Source: Nymphaea colorata (Eukaryota > Streptophyta > Magnoliopsida > Nymphaeales > Nymphaeaceae). From it: 64,000 bases of DNA. Of this stretch, positions 11,786 to 24,224 are shown in pieces. Position numbers and translations under genes: made by a program. Where the stretch lies: positions 4,958,001-5,022,000 of the forward strand of contig NC_045148.1 in the NCBI RefSeq assembly GCF_008831285.2, written 5' to 3'. Under the pieces are notes generated by a model that worked only from the letters and a program-made list of their open reading frames with translations, did not search any database and was not told the DNA's origin. Positions within the stretch are counted from its first letter, which is position 1. The number at the start of each line of letters is the position of its first letter.

Positions 11786-14700
11786 ATGTGGAAGGCATCA
11801 AGAAGCGCGCCGCCGTCTCTGCTGTTGGGCTTCTTGTGCAGGAGGTCACGACTTGCTGCTACTCCTTCCTTCCCCCTTGCACTCAAATTTTCAGCAGACC
11901 GACCCCAACCCGCATTTGGTGCTGGTGTGCTCTCGGGTACCCCGGCTTCTTTTGCCTGCCGGCTGTATTCCACCACGTTCCCTGAGGCTCCGTCGGCTTC
12001 TGGCGACGGCACGGCGATCAATAGCGAGCATGCCTCGAACTTACTTTCGCAATCTGAACACGAAGGTACCATCGATTACTCGCCTCTCGGCTGTCAAGAA
12101 GTGGATTGTGCTCCGTTTCTATGTTTCAATGCAATTTGTTTACTGTTTGTTGCTGTTTTTTATTGTCTGAGATATATGGAATTGCTAACTGTCTCTGTCC
12201 ATTGAGAGTCTCCTGATGATATTGTGTTAGTTTTGATCAAGGGATTTTGTTCGTAACGATCTCCTTTTATGCTTTGTGGCCATGCCAGTTTATTGTGTTG
12301 GTTGGAAACTTAAATTTGGGGTTCTGTGATGTTGATTCGAGTTTGTTGTTTTCCAACTGTTGCAGTTTGTGCGCTTAGATTTGTTGTTTTATTTGTTTCC
12401 CCGCTGATTCGCATTGAAAATGGAAGCAGATAGACAGTGTGAATGGTTCTGCTGTACCTTTCTCTGAATTACGTTCTATTTCCCTTCTTTTTTCTCAGGG
12501 ATGATTATTCATTTTTTGTATTATGTGTTGCATATGATGATGGTGTCGAACTTTGATTTGCCTACAAATTTGTACTAAAAAGTGGTTGCAAAATTTAGAC
12601 AGTATGGATGGAGCGGATGAAGGCGAAGTCGAGTGGGAAGAGGAGGAAGAGGTTGAACCGAAGGTACGCTCCACTAGAAACTGGCAACACTGTATCCTCT
12701 AGTGAGAATTAGTAATACTTAACTTCAGAGACGTTTAACTGATTGAAATGCAAAAGCATTTTCGAATGTATATTATACTAAGGTCGTTAAGTCATTTGAA
12801 TTTGTTGAACGCTTTTGAGATTAATATATAAGGTTTACAGCGATTAAATTTGTAACTCTTTTGTCTAAAAATTGGCTGCTATGGATCAAATGAGACATGC
12901 AATTAACTTTTGTGGGTATGTTGTTAAAAATGCTAGGCGGTGGACCTCCAAAAAAGCCTAGGTGAGCGATGTTTGACGAAATATGGTGAAGAAAAAGGAG
13001 AAAAGTTGGAGTTTTGGAATTCCTCTATCTATAACAATAAACTGTTAGATAGAACAAGCAATAAAATTATATTTTTAGCAATGATATTTAGAAAATCTGT
13101 ATGTATATTTCTATATTGTTTTAGATGCTTAAGTGCCAGGGCAAGGTGTTTAGGGCCTTAGGCTGCTTTTCAGCGCCTAGGCAGGTGTCTATGCATACTT
13201 TTGCATGTACAACTTTTGGGTGAATACTGAATAGCCTTTCTGCCTTTGTGATAAACATGGTTTTGTTTAGTTTGAAGCAGGTTCAGATCATGTGACTGCA
13301 ATTCTACAAAGGGCTTTGAAGGCCTAAGAAATCAGGAACCACATCTTATCAGAATCTCATATACAGTTGCTGTTTTACTTTAGAAAGCACGAGCAAAAGT
13401 GTAATCTGAATTCTTAACAAGCATACCATGTTGTGGTGTTAGATGGGTGAGAGAGATGTTATATGGTTTAGAATTTTGTAAGGATGAGCCTACACTTGGC
13501 AAACATCTACTGCTTACTATATCAATATGTCTGCGTCTCTGTGTATGTGATATCCTTTTTCATTCAGTGTTTCCACATATAGATCGGTGATGGAGGAGAT
13601 GGAGGAGGAGTTATTCTGGGGGATCTACCGTGGGGAGAAAGGGCTCTAAACATTGCAAAAGAGGTGCTGCTCCAATTTGATGATGATGTGAAATTATTTT
13701 CTTTTAAGGCTACTCATCGTGGATACATCTATATGCGATTGGATAAACTCTCAAACAAGTAAGAATCTGCTTAGCTACATAAAAGTGCTCCCTTTTTCCA
13801 GCCTCTGAGTCTCAGCTTTTACAATGTCTGTCTATCAATATCATTTTGGTAAACAGTTTCTTCAAAGCTTTATTATTTGCAGCTTCTCACTTTCAAATAT
13901 GATGGAGAACATGTTCTCTGTTGATTTTAAGACCTTTGGTTACTTTCTCTCGTCGCCATTTGTCTTAATAAGAGAGAGTGGCCTCTTTAAGGCTTGCGAA
14001 ATTTTACATTGTTCTTTTTTCTTGTTTACTTTTTCTTGATCCTAAGCTGCTATCCTAATGGTATTCCAAGCCAGGAGTCCTTGGTGGAGAAATTTAAAGT
14101 AGCTGGATATTTTATGTCCATCTATCTTAGGCGGCCCTGCATGTTATTGTCTATTTGTTACTTGAATTATTTTTTTTCTTATTTGGAAATTTCAATATGC
14201 TTATGAACAAGCAAATTTTCTAGATTTTTATTTATGTGGTTGTATGGCCCATGCACTGATGCTCATCTTCTGCCCTTAGAAGTAGTGGTTTACCAAAAGT
14301 AGAAGATTATATTGGATATGGACTTTTGACTTCACGTTCTTGTTGCTTGGAGTTATACAAGTCACAATACTATTTGACCAACCATGCATGTGTCCAGATA
14401 TGGATGCCCCAGCATGGATGAAATTGAAGAATTCAATAACGTGTACAAGAAGAAGCTTGATGAGGTTGGAGAGCAAGGCCATATACCAAGGGATTTGGCT
14501 ATTGAGGTTGGTATTTGTTCCTTGAGGCGAACACCATGACCAACACTTGTTAAGTTATTACTAACTGCTTTTTCTTTTCTAAATTTGAAATTGACCTAGG
14601 CAGTTTGTGTTTTTGTGCGAGCTTTTAAGTGTGTAGTAGTTTTGCTGGCTTTGGCGTTGTAGTTTGTAGATTCTATTTGATCTGCAAATTAAAATAAACA

Positions 14701-15023
14701 TTATTTTAATGTCATAGGTATCCTCTCCAGGAGCTGAACGACTTTTGAAGGTGCCTGGAGATCTGGAACGCTTCAAAGACTTACCGATGCAGGTGACTTA
14801 TGTGGGAGATGACTTGAAGTGGAGAAATCAGCAGCAAGTTGGAGTTTTTCTGCTAGAATCTGTTGAAGCTGACGAAGGTTACTGCACGTGGAGGTTGGCA
14901 AATGTGAAAGAAAACAGAGATGCTCTGGGTAAAGGAAGGCTATTGAGCCGGAAGCAGAAGGAATGGAGGCTGAAGTTGCCATTTCAACACATCAGGTTGG
15001 TAAAGCTGTATCTGGAATGCTAA
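11786..15023 (+). CDS. RimP / UPF0090 (DUF150) family protein, organelle-targeted; 5 exons
   Basis: Five exons joined by GT-AG introns give a protein of about 311 residues: 11786-12065, 12599-12663, 13583-13758, 14398-14506 and 14718-15023 (stop TAA). The phases match at every junction. The first ATG starts an Arg/Ser-rich N-terminus (MWKASRSAPPSLLLGF, then RRSR) typical of a mitochondrial or plastid presequence. Exon 2 encodes an acidic run (EWEEEEEVEPK) and exon 3 opens with a GDGGDGGG stretch. The RimP core follows: an N-terminal alpha/beta domain (RGYIYMRLDKL), then EVSSPGAERLL at residues 209-219, the family signature, and a C-terminal basic segment (LSRKQKEWRL). Bacterial RimP helps mature the 30S ribosomal subunit; an organellar ribosome role here is inferred from family. 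Intron 2 holds a small repeat insertion. A 61-bp tandem duplication spans the stop codon. Confidence 0.85.
12935..13190. mobile_element. Small non-autonomous insertion in intron 2 of the RimP-like gene
   Basis: The ends are GC-richer than the intron and roughly inverted: GCTAGGCGGTGGACC on the left (about 12934-12948) and CAGCGCCTAGGCAGGTG on the right (about 13170-13186), with an AT-rich middle. TAGGCG/CGCCTA termini are common in plant non-autonomous DNA elements. I could not identify a target duplication, so the borders are approximate. Confidence 0.45.
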
Positions 15024-15099
15024 CATGGCAAGGGGTTCGCCATTTCAATACCTCAGGCTGGTAAAGCTGTATCTGCAATCCTAACAAGGCAAGGGGCCT
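14978..15099. repeat. 61-bp tandem duplication across the RimP-like stop codon
   Basis: Unit 1 (14978-15038) and unit 2 (15039-15099) share GCCATTTCAA, TCAGG, TGGTAAAGCTGTATCTG, and GGCAAGGGG in the same order and at the same spacing, with a handful of substitutions. Unit 1 contains the last codons and the TAA at 15021-15023. Unit 2 lies wholly in the 3' untranslated region. Confidence 0.85.
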
Positions 15100-15189
15100 C
15101 TCCAGCCCCAGCATGCCCAACATTGCCAGTCCAATGCAGGCTTTTGTTTATTGAGTTCTCGCTCTTTCCCTCTGTGTGTGTGTGTGTGC

Positions 15190-15220
<31 letters not shown>

Positions 15221-17400
15221 TGAGTGGGTCTCAATTTTTGTTGTAGACTTAGTATTGACCCTTTTTGTTTTTCATGTTTTAGTAGATATTCTATAACTTA
15301 ACTGTAGGGGTATTTAGGGGAGGGATCACTTCCTAGAAGCAGTGTGTTAGTGATGTGCCGTTGGAACATAAACTTGCAGTCCAAGACCTTTCTAAGCAAA
15401 ATATTTGATTAGGTGCAATTTTTTTGGTCAATAGATAGCAATAAACAGATTTATAGAATGACTGATCGAAAGAACTTTCAAATTTCGATCATGACTTTGA
15501 CAAGGTTATTATCTCGACTCCATGTTCATGTTGGGGGAAGGTCATTGAGTGCACCCACTGCTATTGCACCTGTTCTTTTGCTGTGAAAGCACGAGGTGAG
15601 ATTGGTTATAGAAAAGGTTATATACAAACGTCAAATTTATTGACACAAACTTATATGAAGAACAGAAAACTAATATAGTTGGTCTCTAATTTTAAGGATT
15701 CCTTGTAAAGTGCCTTGCTACGACTGTCTACATGAGCTGATTTGCAACCTAAGAGTAAAAATGTCTGAGATTTGTTTGGAGGATTACGATGCAAAATCCT
15801 TAGCATGTTCCAAAATCTGGGTCCATTGAAACGATGCTAACGTGTACGCACTTAAGGGGCATTTGCCAATAGTATTACTGTTGTTGTCTTATAAATATGC
15901 TCCAATTAAATATTGCAATGCAGTAATATATTATTCATATTGCTAAATGGCCCTGTAAGTCAATGGTATCCATGCCTTCTAGCTGTTGTTGCTAGTTGTT
16001 GGACATGATGCCAATCCTGCTTTCACTTTCTTCGATATAATTATGAACTTTGTTCAGAAAATCAGTTCATAGGGAAAGAAACCAGAGCTTGCCCATTAGA
16101 TTAGCCCCTGTTTGCTACTAATGCAAAGGTCATTTTGGGTGCAGTATTTTTAGACTTGTCAATTGCCAGCTTGTAAGCAACCCAAAATTTTATAGGAAAA
16201 AATGTCAATTTTACCCATCACAAATGCGACTTTTAGCTGGTTCTTTCAAGAGGATTCAAAAATTGGGGGCATGAACTGCCCCAGACCAAATCATTTATCC
16301 CAAGCTTCACACACCAAGACCTAGATCATCGAGGTTGTTCTAATCCAAAAATGACCGTTTTGCCCTTGCATTGCCTCATTTTGTTTCATTTTCATAAAAT
16401 AGCTGTGGAAACGCTGAGAGTTGTTTGGCACAAGGCCAATCATGGTTGTTTACACTCTACAAGTCACTAGAGATCAACATAACAAGTTTCTCAATCAAAT
16501 TTAGTTAAAGCGTAGTCTAGAAATGACTCATTTCTCTAGTTTTTCCACCATTTTTTGTCATTAGAACATCTACAGACTTGACCAAACTCATGTTAGGATA
16601 TCCTCAATGTCGAAAGAGTATTTTCAGCTACGTTACTAGTTTTTATGCTTAAATTCCAAAGTTGTAGTCATTTCTTAAAATGACATCATTTCCCCATTTC
16701 CACACATCTAATCATCACATCTATCTTAGTCGAGTGAGTCACTTGGAATTAAGCAGGGATCATGCTCTTCAATGCTGGTTTTGATGTTCTTGCTTTCAGT
16801 TTGAACACTTAGAGTGAGCAAAGTTGTAGTTTCTAGTTACTCTTGTAGTGTCCATTTCCGGATGCAGTCGCTAGAGACTTTTCAGTTAGTTTCTAAGAGA
16901 TATGAGAAACCAATTTTAGATTTGTCTACACAAATAGATTCACGAAAAGAGGTATCATTGTGTTCAATCCCTACACACAAGCTAATAATATCCATTTCCC
17001 ATTTTACCATTCACATTTCCAATTACAACTTGGTAAACTTTGAAAATCGTGAATTTTAGAAGACAAACCTGGAAAATTTTCAACCAAACTTAGAACACAC
17101 CTAAACTGAACCCAGGCTATGACCTGTCATGGTCAAACTGCCCACCCAAGCTTGTAGTAATAGGTTTTGCACCAAAGGCAAAAATCTCAATATATTATTT
17201 TCTTAAAACCTAAGTTTGGAGCCACATGAAGCTAGTTTAGGACCACGTTTGTGCAAAGTTGAAGTCTATAGGCCCACATAGGGTTTGAGCTTCCTTAAAA
17301 CTGAGCCAAATCAAGACCGAACATGATTTGAACCAGTTTAAAGCAGAAAAGAACCCATTTTACTTGAGCCTAGTCTGACCTATGTCCAACTATGTTTAGA
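15100..17400. other. Intergenic, no supported gene
   Basis: A (GT)n(GA)n compound microsatellite lies at about 15173-15222. The rest shows only short open frames without domains. The later half has long runs of low-complexity coding-like AT-rich text that resemble decayed retrotransposon untranslated sequence, but I could not match it to a family. Confidence 0.4.
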
Positions 17401-17867
17401 CCTAGATCAAGCTTAGATCCACGGCACAAGCACTGAGTTTGAGCCCATAGGACTCACACTAAGCTCAATTTGGGTGCCAAGATCTAAAATCCTACGTTCA
17501 AAGATCTTGAGATCCAAATTTCCAATCAACCAAACCCATTCCCTCCAAGGCACCATATTCAAATTCGCGTCATCAGGTGCTACCAGGTGTCCCAACCTTC
17601 CCTTTCGCAGTGGTCACATGTCGAGGGGCCAGTAACCCTCAACCAATAGTAGTCCCTATATAGGTGCATTGGGTGATTGCTCCTCGCGTACAAGAAAAAT
17701 ACCAAAGAGCCTTGAGCTACCATACATTTTATATCCCCTATGGATTTATGCCCTCTTGCCTATTGCTTCAGAATTGTGGTATGTTGTCGTTTCCTAAGAA
17801 CCAGGTAAGCACCGTTCATGGACTACGCCAAGCCATCCCCGGCCAGGGGCCAGGGTAGGGTCTTACA
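17400..17867 (-). repeat. 3' LTR of the minus-strand Ty3/gypsy element (left edge uncertain)
   Basis: Read on the minus strand, the LTR starts TGTAAGACCCTACCC at 17867. It is preceded by a purine-rich tract (17868-17882, minus-strand GGTGGGAGAGGCT) that fits a polypurine tract directly after the chromodomain coding region. A TATA-like CTATATAG lies at 17654-17661. The right edge is well supported. The left edge cannot be fixed because no intact 5' LTR remains for comparison. Confidence 0.55.
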
Positions 17868-20800
17868 AGCCTCTCCCACCAACTGTGTTCGACATCCCTG
17901 TCGAGGCCAAGTACTCTTGCACTTCTTCAAATTGCCATAAGTTAGCATTCCTCTCTTATTTGTCTTCACTCTCCAGTCAGCCCTTCCATCTTACAAAAAA
18001 TTCTCGGTAGTAGTTAGCCTTGTTGTGCCCTTTTAGTCTATAGTTCAGAATTTGAGTAACCTCCTTGTCAAATTGTACACTCACAATGGGCAGCGCCCTT
18101 GTGGATACTGACCTAGCTGCATCCTCTCCATCTTTGTGGAAAGTCTTAAGAAAGCTTGCATGAAATACAAGGTGAGATTTGATCCTTGTTGGTAGCTCTA
18201 ATTTATAAGCTAAGTTACTAATCTTCCTTAGCACCTTGAAAGGGTCATCATACTTTGAGACTGAGCCATGATGACCACCTTGTTGCTTACCTTCTTTCAA
18301 ATTTGATGAGTTAGTTTCAATAAAACTAAGTCTCCTTCCTTGAATTCTAAAGGTCGTTTCTTTCTATCAGCTGCTTTTTTCATTCTTTTTATGGCATTGA
18401 CTAAGTAGTCTCTTGCTTCTGCCATAGCCTTGCGCCTATCTTGAAGCATCTTCAAAGTGCAAAACATTTTTTTGAACTTAAAATACTTAAGTCAATTGGA
18501 GTGATGGGGTGTTGGCCTAACACAACTTCGAATGGACTTCTCTTGGTGGCACTTGTCTTCTAAAAGTTGTAACAAAATTGTGTAAGGTCCAGCAGGGTCC
18601 TCTAGTTTTTCTGATTTGCAGCCACATAATGGTGTAAATATTCCTCCAATGATACAATTGATCCACTTGGTTTGATCATTGTTTTGAGGGTGATTGCTGG
18701 TCAAAAAGTTTAGTTTTGTTCCCAACAACTTGAACAAGCAGGGCTAGAACCGGCCAGTGAACATGGCATCACGGTCGCTTACAATGTCGACAATAATCCC
18801 CCAATACTTCACCACATGGCTGAAGAAAAGTTTGGCCACCATCATACATCGAAAAATCAATTAATAATAACCAAGATCGAACCTATTCTGTTTGCTACCG
18901 ATGAACTCGTGATAAAATTGAAGGAAACACTTCGCCATAGTCAATCTGGGATTAGAAGTGGTTGCAACAATCCGCTCGACAGCTGTCTGTCTACCTTCTC
19001 TTATTGGCAAACTAAGCAACTCTGAATGTAATGTTCTATGTCTGCTTCCTTCTTTGGCTAGTGAAAGCGTCAAGCAGTCAAACCCAGAGTACGGTTTTGG
19101 TTGGGATGACCAGCCACAAGCTATCATGCATCTCCTTCAAGAGTTCTTTCTGAATCCCACCCGATGAAGAAATGCACATGCAATTCCCTTTAGCAACCAT
19201 GATCTCATCTTGTAGCCAAAACTGACAACAGATGCCCTCTTTCATTAAGTCAAGGAGGTGAGCCATTGTTGAATCTGTGGTTATAGCCTACCAAATCCTC
19301 TACATCAAGTCCCCATAAACTTGAGTTACCGTAGCCACGGTGTAGATTCCTGCTTATGCCCCTCGGCTTAATGCATCGATAGCTTGATTGGTTTTACCTG
19401 ACCTATGTATTATATCTATATCAAACTCTACTAGAAAATCGAGCAGGAAATGGCTATTCGCCACATTGTCTATCACTACTTTAAAATGCCACCCCAGCAG
19501 ATAATGTCTTCAAAGCCTTAAGCAATAAACTACTATTGTCATTTCTTTATGATGAGATGTGTATCACCGTTTTGCATCTGACAACTTTTGACTTTCATAG
19601 GCCATCGGATCTCCATTTTGCATTAAGACACTACCCAGTGCTCGGTCGAAAGCATCAGTATCTACCTCGAATGGTTGAGTGAAATCGAGCAGGCGCAAGA
19701 CCGACTTACTGCTTAACATCACTTTGAGCAGTTAAAGGGCATGGGCACATTCTGACGACCAGTCCCAAGTCCGGTTCTTAGGTCTGTCAAGAGAACTACG
19801 GATCATGAGTACCCTTCAATGAAGTAGCGATAATAATTGGATAGGCCCAAGAAAGGCCAAAGTTCTGACATATTTATGGGGGCTGGCCAATCAAGGATGG
19901 CCTGAACCTTTTGGGAATCCATCTCCACCTTTTCATGGCTCACAAAGTGGCCTAAGGCAGGGACCCTTGACTGGGTGAATGTGCATTTCTTTGGCTTTAA
20001 ATACAACTTATTCTACCACAACTTACAGAATACCAATTCTAATTGTTTGACGTGGGTCTTTTTATGTTTGGGCTATAAGTCACAATGTCTTACAAATACA
20101 CAACTACAAATCATCGATGTAAGGTCGGGACACATTATTCATTAAATTACAAAATGTGGCCGGCACATTACAAAGCCCCAAAGGCATTACAAGGTATTCA
20201 AACAAGCCATAACAAGTAATACATGTTGTTGTTGGCTCGTCCCCCATTACGATCCTCACCTGATAATACCCAGTCCATAAATCTGAGTGAAAATCTGGTC
20301 GTTACCTAGATGATCGAACAAGTTTTCCACTGGATGAACATGGTACTTGTTCTTGATAATGAGTTTGTTCAAAACTCTATAGTCCACACACATCCGTAGG
20401 AACTATCCTTCTTGCGTTGGAACAAGACAGGCACTCCATAAGGAGTCTTGGACAGTTGGATATAGCCAACATCCAAAAGTTCATCGAGTTGTTGTCGCAT
20501 TCGGCCAACTCTGGAGGGGACATCCTATACAGGGCCTGGGCAGGAGGCCGAGCGCTTGGCACCAATTCTATTTTGTGGTCCACGTCGCATATCGATGACA
20601 ACTCCTTCAGTATTTCTTTAGGCACAACATTTGGGAATCTGCTGAGTAGTTCTTGCACAGAGGGGAGGGACATTACCTTGCTCTGAGTTTGGACTGATTT
20701 CCTTCAAAGTAGCAAGAAAGGTCAGCTCTTCATGCCTCAATCCGTCCTTGAGTTGCAAGGATGAGATAGCTTTTGTAATGGTCATGTCAGACACCAAAGG

Positions 20801-21675
20801 AATCAAGCAAGGTATCTTCAAGTCCTTAATGACATTAGGTGCAGCTAGACTGTCGCATTGGATTAGTTGAGGAAATTCACACCCAGCATCATATCGAAAT
20901 CATCTAGTGTACAGGCTGTAAAATTACACTTACCCAAGCAAGGCCCGGCTTTGGTCCTGACTGCTTTTGCTTTACCATTGGTCGTCGAAGGGATAACATT
21001 GATAGCTTTCACGTGGTTGACATTATGCATCACAATAAGGTCGAAATGCTGTACCAGACAACTAACCACAAAATTGTAGGTTGCTCCTGTGTCTACCAAG
21101 GCATGGGTGAGAACTTCATTCAATCAGACCACAACATACAGCAACCGAAGACTTAAGAGTGTTCTTGGGAGGCTAGCGCAGGGTGTTCACCAGTCGAAGA
21201 GGGTTCCAATGGTGAGCGCTCTTGACTCATCATTAGGCTACTGGAAAACCACATTCACCTCTTTCCTCTGAGGGCAATCTCGCACACGGTGAGGGCCTTT
21301 GCAAATAAAGCATCCAGGATAGTTTGATGATTTAGAGGATATGTCTTTTTGGGCCTCTTACTTCTTACCACCATCTTTCATTTTGGTCAGCTTGTACTGC
21401 TTTTGTGGCCAATTCTTAGATATTTTGCCACTGGACTATACACGAAAGTCTAAGAGGTGATTGGCCACTGCTAAAGCAGAAGGCAAGTCTTTCACTTCTT
21501 TCCAAAGTATTTCAGTATGAGCCCACAATTGAAGACCACTCGTAAAGTAAAATAGCTTGTCTTCTTCTGTCATGTTCTTTAATGAAGAAAATGCTTTGAC
21601 ATAATCTCGTATGGTTCTTGTTAGCTTAAGCCATTGCAGACCTTCTCGAGCAATCCACGTGATGTTCGAAAGTTG
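17868..21675 (-). mobile_element. Degenerate Ty3/gypsy chromovirus (gag-PR-RT-RNaseH-IN-chromodomain)
   Basis: Fragments appear in the order expected for a chromovirus. Gag: 21675-21436 (EEDKLFYFTSGLQLWAHTEI). Zinc knuckle: about 21318-21268 (CFICKGPHRVRDC). Protease: DTGAT near 21093. Reverse transcriptase: from about 20673 (VDHKIELVPSARPP), and 20006-19803 with [15 protein letters not shown]. RNase H: about 19690-19580 (PFEVDTDAFDRALGSVLMQ). Integrase: about 19266-18490, including a TSNHPQNND block. Chromodomain linker: 18300-17977, ending YYREFFVRWKG. The parts are broken by stops and frameshifts. The YLDD motif of the reverse transcriptase reads YL-stop-D at 20090-20092. Gag is cut at about 21675 and no 5' LTR follows, so the element is 5'-truncated and dead. 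Confidence 0.85.
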
Positions 21676-21676
21676 G

Positions 21677-21993
21677 AACACCCAACCCACTTCTAGGCTC
21701 GGGCCCCTGGTTTGGCAGATCCCAACCCGCTCTTTAGCAGTTTCAACTCTAACCCCAAAAAAGCTAGAAACCAGGATAAATATATATTTAATAACTCCTT
21801 TTATAAGCCATTGAAGACCCTCACAATCTTCAATAAGAGACTAATTTTTTGAGGTGTTTCAATCCACCCTTCTTAAGGCATATGCGTCCACGCGTGTGGG
21901 ACCATAGGTCGGAGTATTGAACCGACTTGAATACTACTATAACAACCCGACCCACTTTTAAGCTCAGACCCCTGGTTCGGTAGATCCCAACCC
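21677..21993. repeat. Two direct LTR-like termini about 265 bp apart
   Basis: A 52-base segment at 21677-21728 (AACACCCAACCCAC ... GATCCCAACCC) recurs at 21941-21993 (AACAACCCGACCCAC ... GATCCCAACCC), sharing CCCCTGGTT and TAGATCCCAACCC-type text. AACAACCCGACCC-type starts are common in LTRs of plant gypsy elements. The first copy is joined directly to truncated gag. The pair may be the starts of two LTRs of another element, or a tandem fragment; I cannot tell which. Confidence 0.5.
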
Positions 21994-24131
21994 TTAAGGT
22001 ATCTCATACTTTCTTCTCTAGTTTTATTATACTTTATTAAATCATCTCTCGAACTTAACGTTTATCTAAAGTTCTTGGGAGCTGCATTGGAGTTCACACC
22101 AACCTTGGGAGAGCTTTATACATCTCGCGTTAAGCAAGGAAAAGAAGAAGAAGAAGAAGAAAGGTAAGTAATCAAGCTTTTTCCTCTCTTATGTACTCTT
22201 TCTTTGCTCTTTTCTCTCCCTATTTCCTTCTTCATGTTTCCCTTGTCTTTTCCATGTACTCTACTATGTACGGTCATATTGAAGCTCTCCATAGAGCACT
22301 AGCTTAGCCAGAATTTTTTTCTGGTGGTTACTTAGTCAATGTCTTTAATTTGTTTGGGGTACTTATATGTATAACAATCAAATATATCAAAATATTAACA
22401 TAATATTAAACTAACTTTGTGAAGCTGGTGTGGGCAATCACCATGTGGCTCTGCCACTGCCATAGAGGCTTCACACATGCTCTTTGTTGATGACTTGTTT
22501 CTTTTATTTAATTCTTTTCTTCGTCCATGTTCTATTTCTCCTAGTTTTGTTTCCTTAATTGTAAGGTTTCTTGTGGATGGTTCTCAGTGTGTTTACAACT
22601 TTAAGTTATGATTGATCTAATTAAGAATTCATGCATGCATCATAATCATTTGGTCGTTTCTCAAAATTTGTTTTCAGCAACTTTTAGATTGTACAAATAC
22701 TATGCTGAAAATTTTCTAAGATAGTTGGCCTTTTATGTCTAGTTGTTTTCCACCAAGTTGTAGCTCAATTCAACTTGATTTGACCCGTCATTAAATGGAT
22801 TTAGCAAGGAAGGTTTCTACTACAGGTTTCTTCAATTTCCTGTCAATCATGTGCTTTCCCGATCTCATCACATCATAACTTCGTGTCTATTTATTGTTTT
22901 CTCGTACTTTAAATTGAGATCTCTTCTCTGTAATGCTAGAGTCTACGTATTAATTTCAGACCGGAAGGACCTCGTTTTGACAACCGAATGTAGACGCAAA
23001 GTCACCTTTTTATCTTCCTTTCTGCTGTTTTCTGTGTTATTTATATTTATGCTCTAAGTTTGTGAAGTCATAACTTTTAACCCTTTTGATGTTTTTTAAA
23101 TCTGTAAAATTTACGTGATTCTCTGACATACCAAGAATCTGCCCACCAATGGATTTTCCAAACCAATTTAATTTGATATAGTTTGCATCGACCCAAATGT
23201 GGCAATTGTTCTATTCAGTTTTCCACGTTTTATGATTTCTGTCATGGCTTTCTCATCCAATATCTTCTCAACACAAAATAGTTTTACAAAATTTATCACC
23301 TAGATTAGTTTTTCCTATGTGTAGAGAAACTTCATACCAAAACTCAAGTCAAACCAACAAGTTCCAGTCCATTTCTGGCCTGTCCAACAATAGGTTCCAA
23401 GTCAACTTTTCTATTTTGCGGAAATCTATCTGCTCTACTTTTCAGTTTAACATCCAATCTTTGTTCTAGGGTATAGATCAGCCCTTTCACACGTAGTCTA
23501 CTTTTGTTTAGATACCTAGAATGCCATTGTCAAGTTTCGTGATTTAATGAGCTCTCTGAATCCCCATATTAGGTGCTGGTTCTAATTTAATGTTATTTGA
23601 TGTACATTATGTTTTCTAACAAGTGAATGTGATCGTTCCTTGTTTTTCCCTCGTTATATGTCGTAGAACTTGTTAGGGTTTGTTTAGGCTCTCGATGTAT
23701 CTCTCAAAGTTATCCCTAATGTCGTGTTGTAGATCATGGTTTGAGCATGCTAAGTTCTATTCTTTTTATCATATCTAGTTCTACTAGATCATTTTTCACA
23801 TGCATTGTTATTATCATGTTATGTCTTCTAACATTATAGCATTTCATTTTATCTCAAAATTGCATCTATAATTATCAAAGGAGCTATGACTGGTTTATCA
23901 CTTGCTTTGTGACATAGTCCCAGCTGAGTTGCATCGGAAGAGGTTGTTTTTGTTAGTGCTACAAGATCTATGTGTTACGGGTTTTTGAAATGGCCAAAAT
24001 GCCTTGCTTGTTAAACGAAAGATTCCTCTCTATAAGGGCAAAAGTGAAAACTGGATTGTTTTTTTAAACCATAAAGTTGCCAAAATGTCCTTGGGATGAA
24101 ACACAAAACATGCCTTCCTATATTGATGGCA
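21994..24131. other. Intergenic, possible LTR continuation, no supported gene
   Basis: The part up to about 22300 includes a GAAGAAGAAGAAGAAG tract (22144-22161) and pyrimidine-rich text that could continue an LTR starting at 21941. Near 22310-22465 an insertion-like segment has AGCCAGAATTTTTTTCTGG on the left and GTGGCTCTGCCACTGCC on the right. No coding region is recognised. Confidence 0.35.
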
Positions 24132-24141
24132 TGTTCTGAGT

Positions 24142-24214
24142 AAGGGTGGGCGTCGGGCCGGGCCGGCCCGGCCCGGGCTTGGGCCAGGATTTTCCGGGCC
24201 CGATGCCCACTCTT
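24142..24214. mobile_element. 73-bp miniature inverted-repeat element with 10-bp target duplication
   Basis: The element starts AAGGGTGGGCGTCGGGCC and ends GGGCCCGATGCCCACTCTT, so its ends are inverted repeats over about 18 bases with two or three mismatches. TGTTCTGAGT flanks it on both sides (24132-24141 and 24215-24224), a perfect 10-bp direct repeat consistent with a target-site duplication. The interior is palindromic GC-rich sequence (CCGGCCCGGCCCGGG). Related GC-rich termini occur at 35453-35783 and 63901-63931. Confidence 0.8.
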
Positions 24215-24224
24215 TGTTCTGAGT

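Noticed and set aside
11701-12072. 123-codon minus-strand frame and overlapping + frames at exon 1 of the RimP-like gene
   Set aside because: Shadows of a GC-rich exon; only the frame starting at ATG 11786 splices in phase to the RimP domain.
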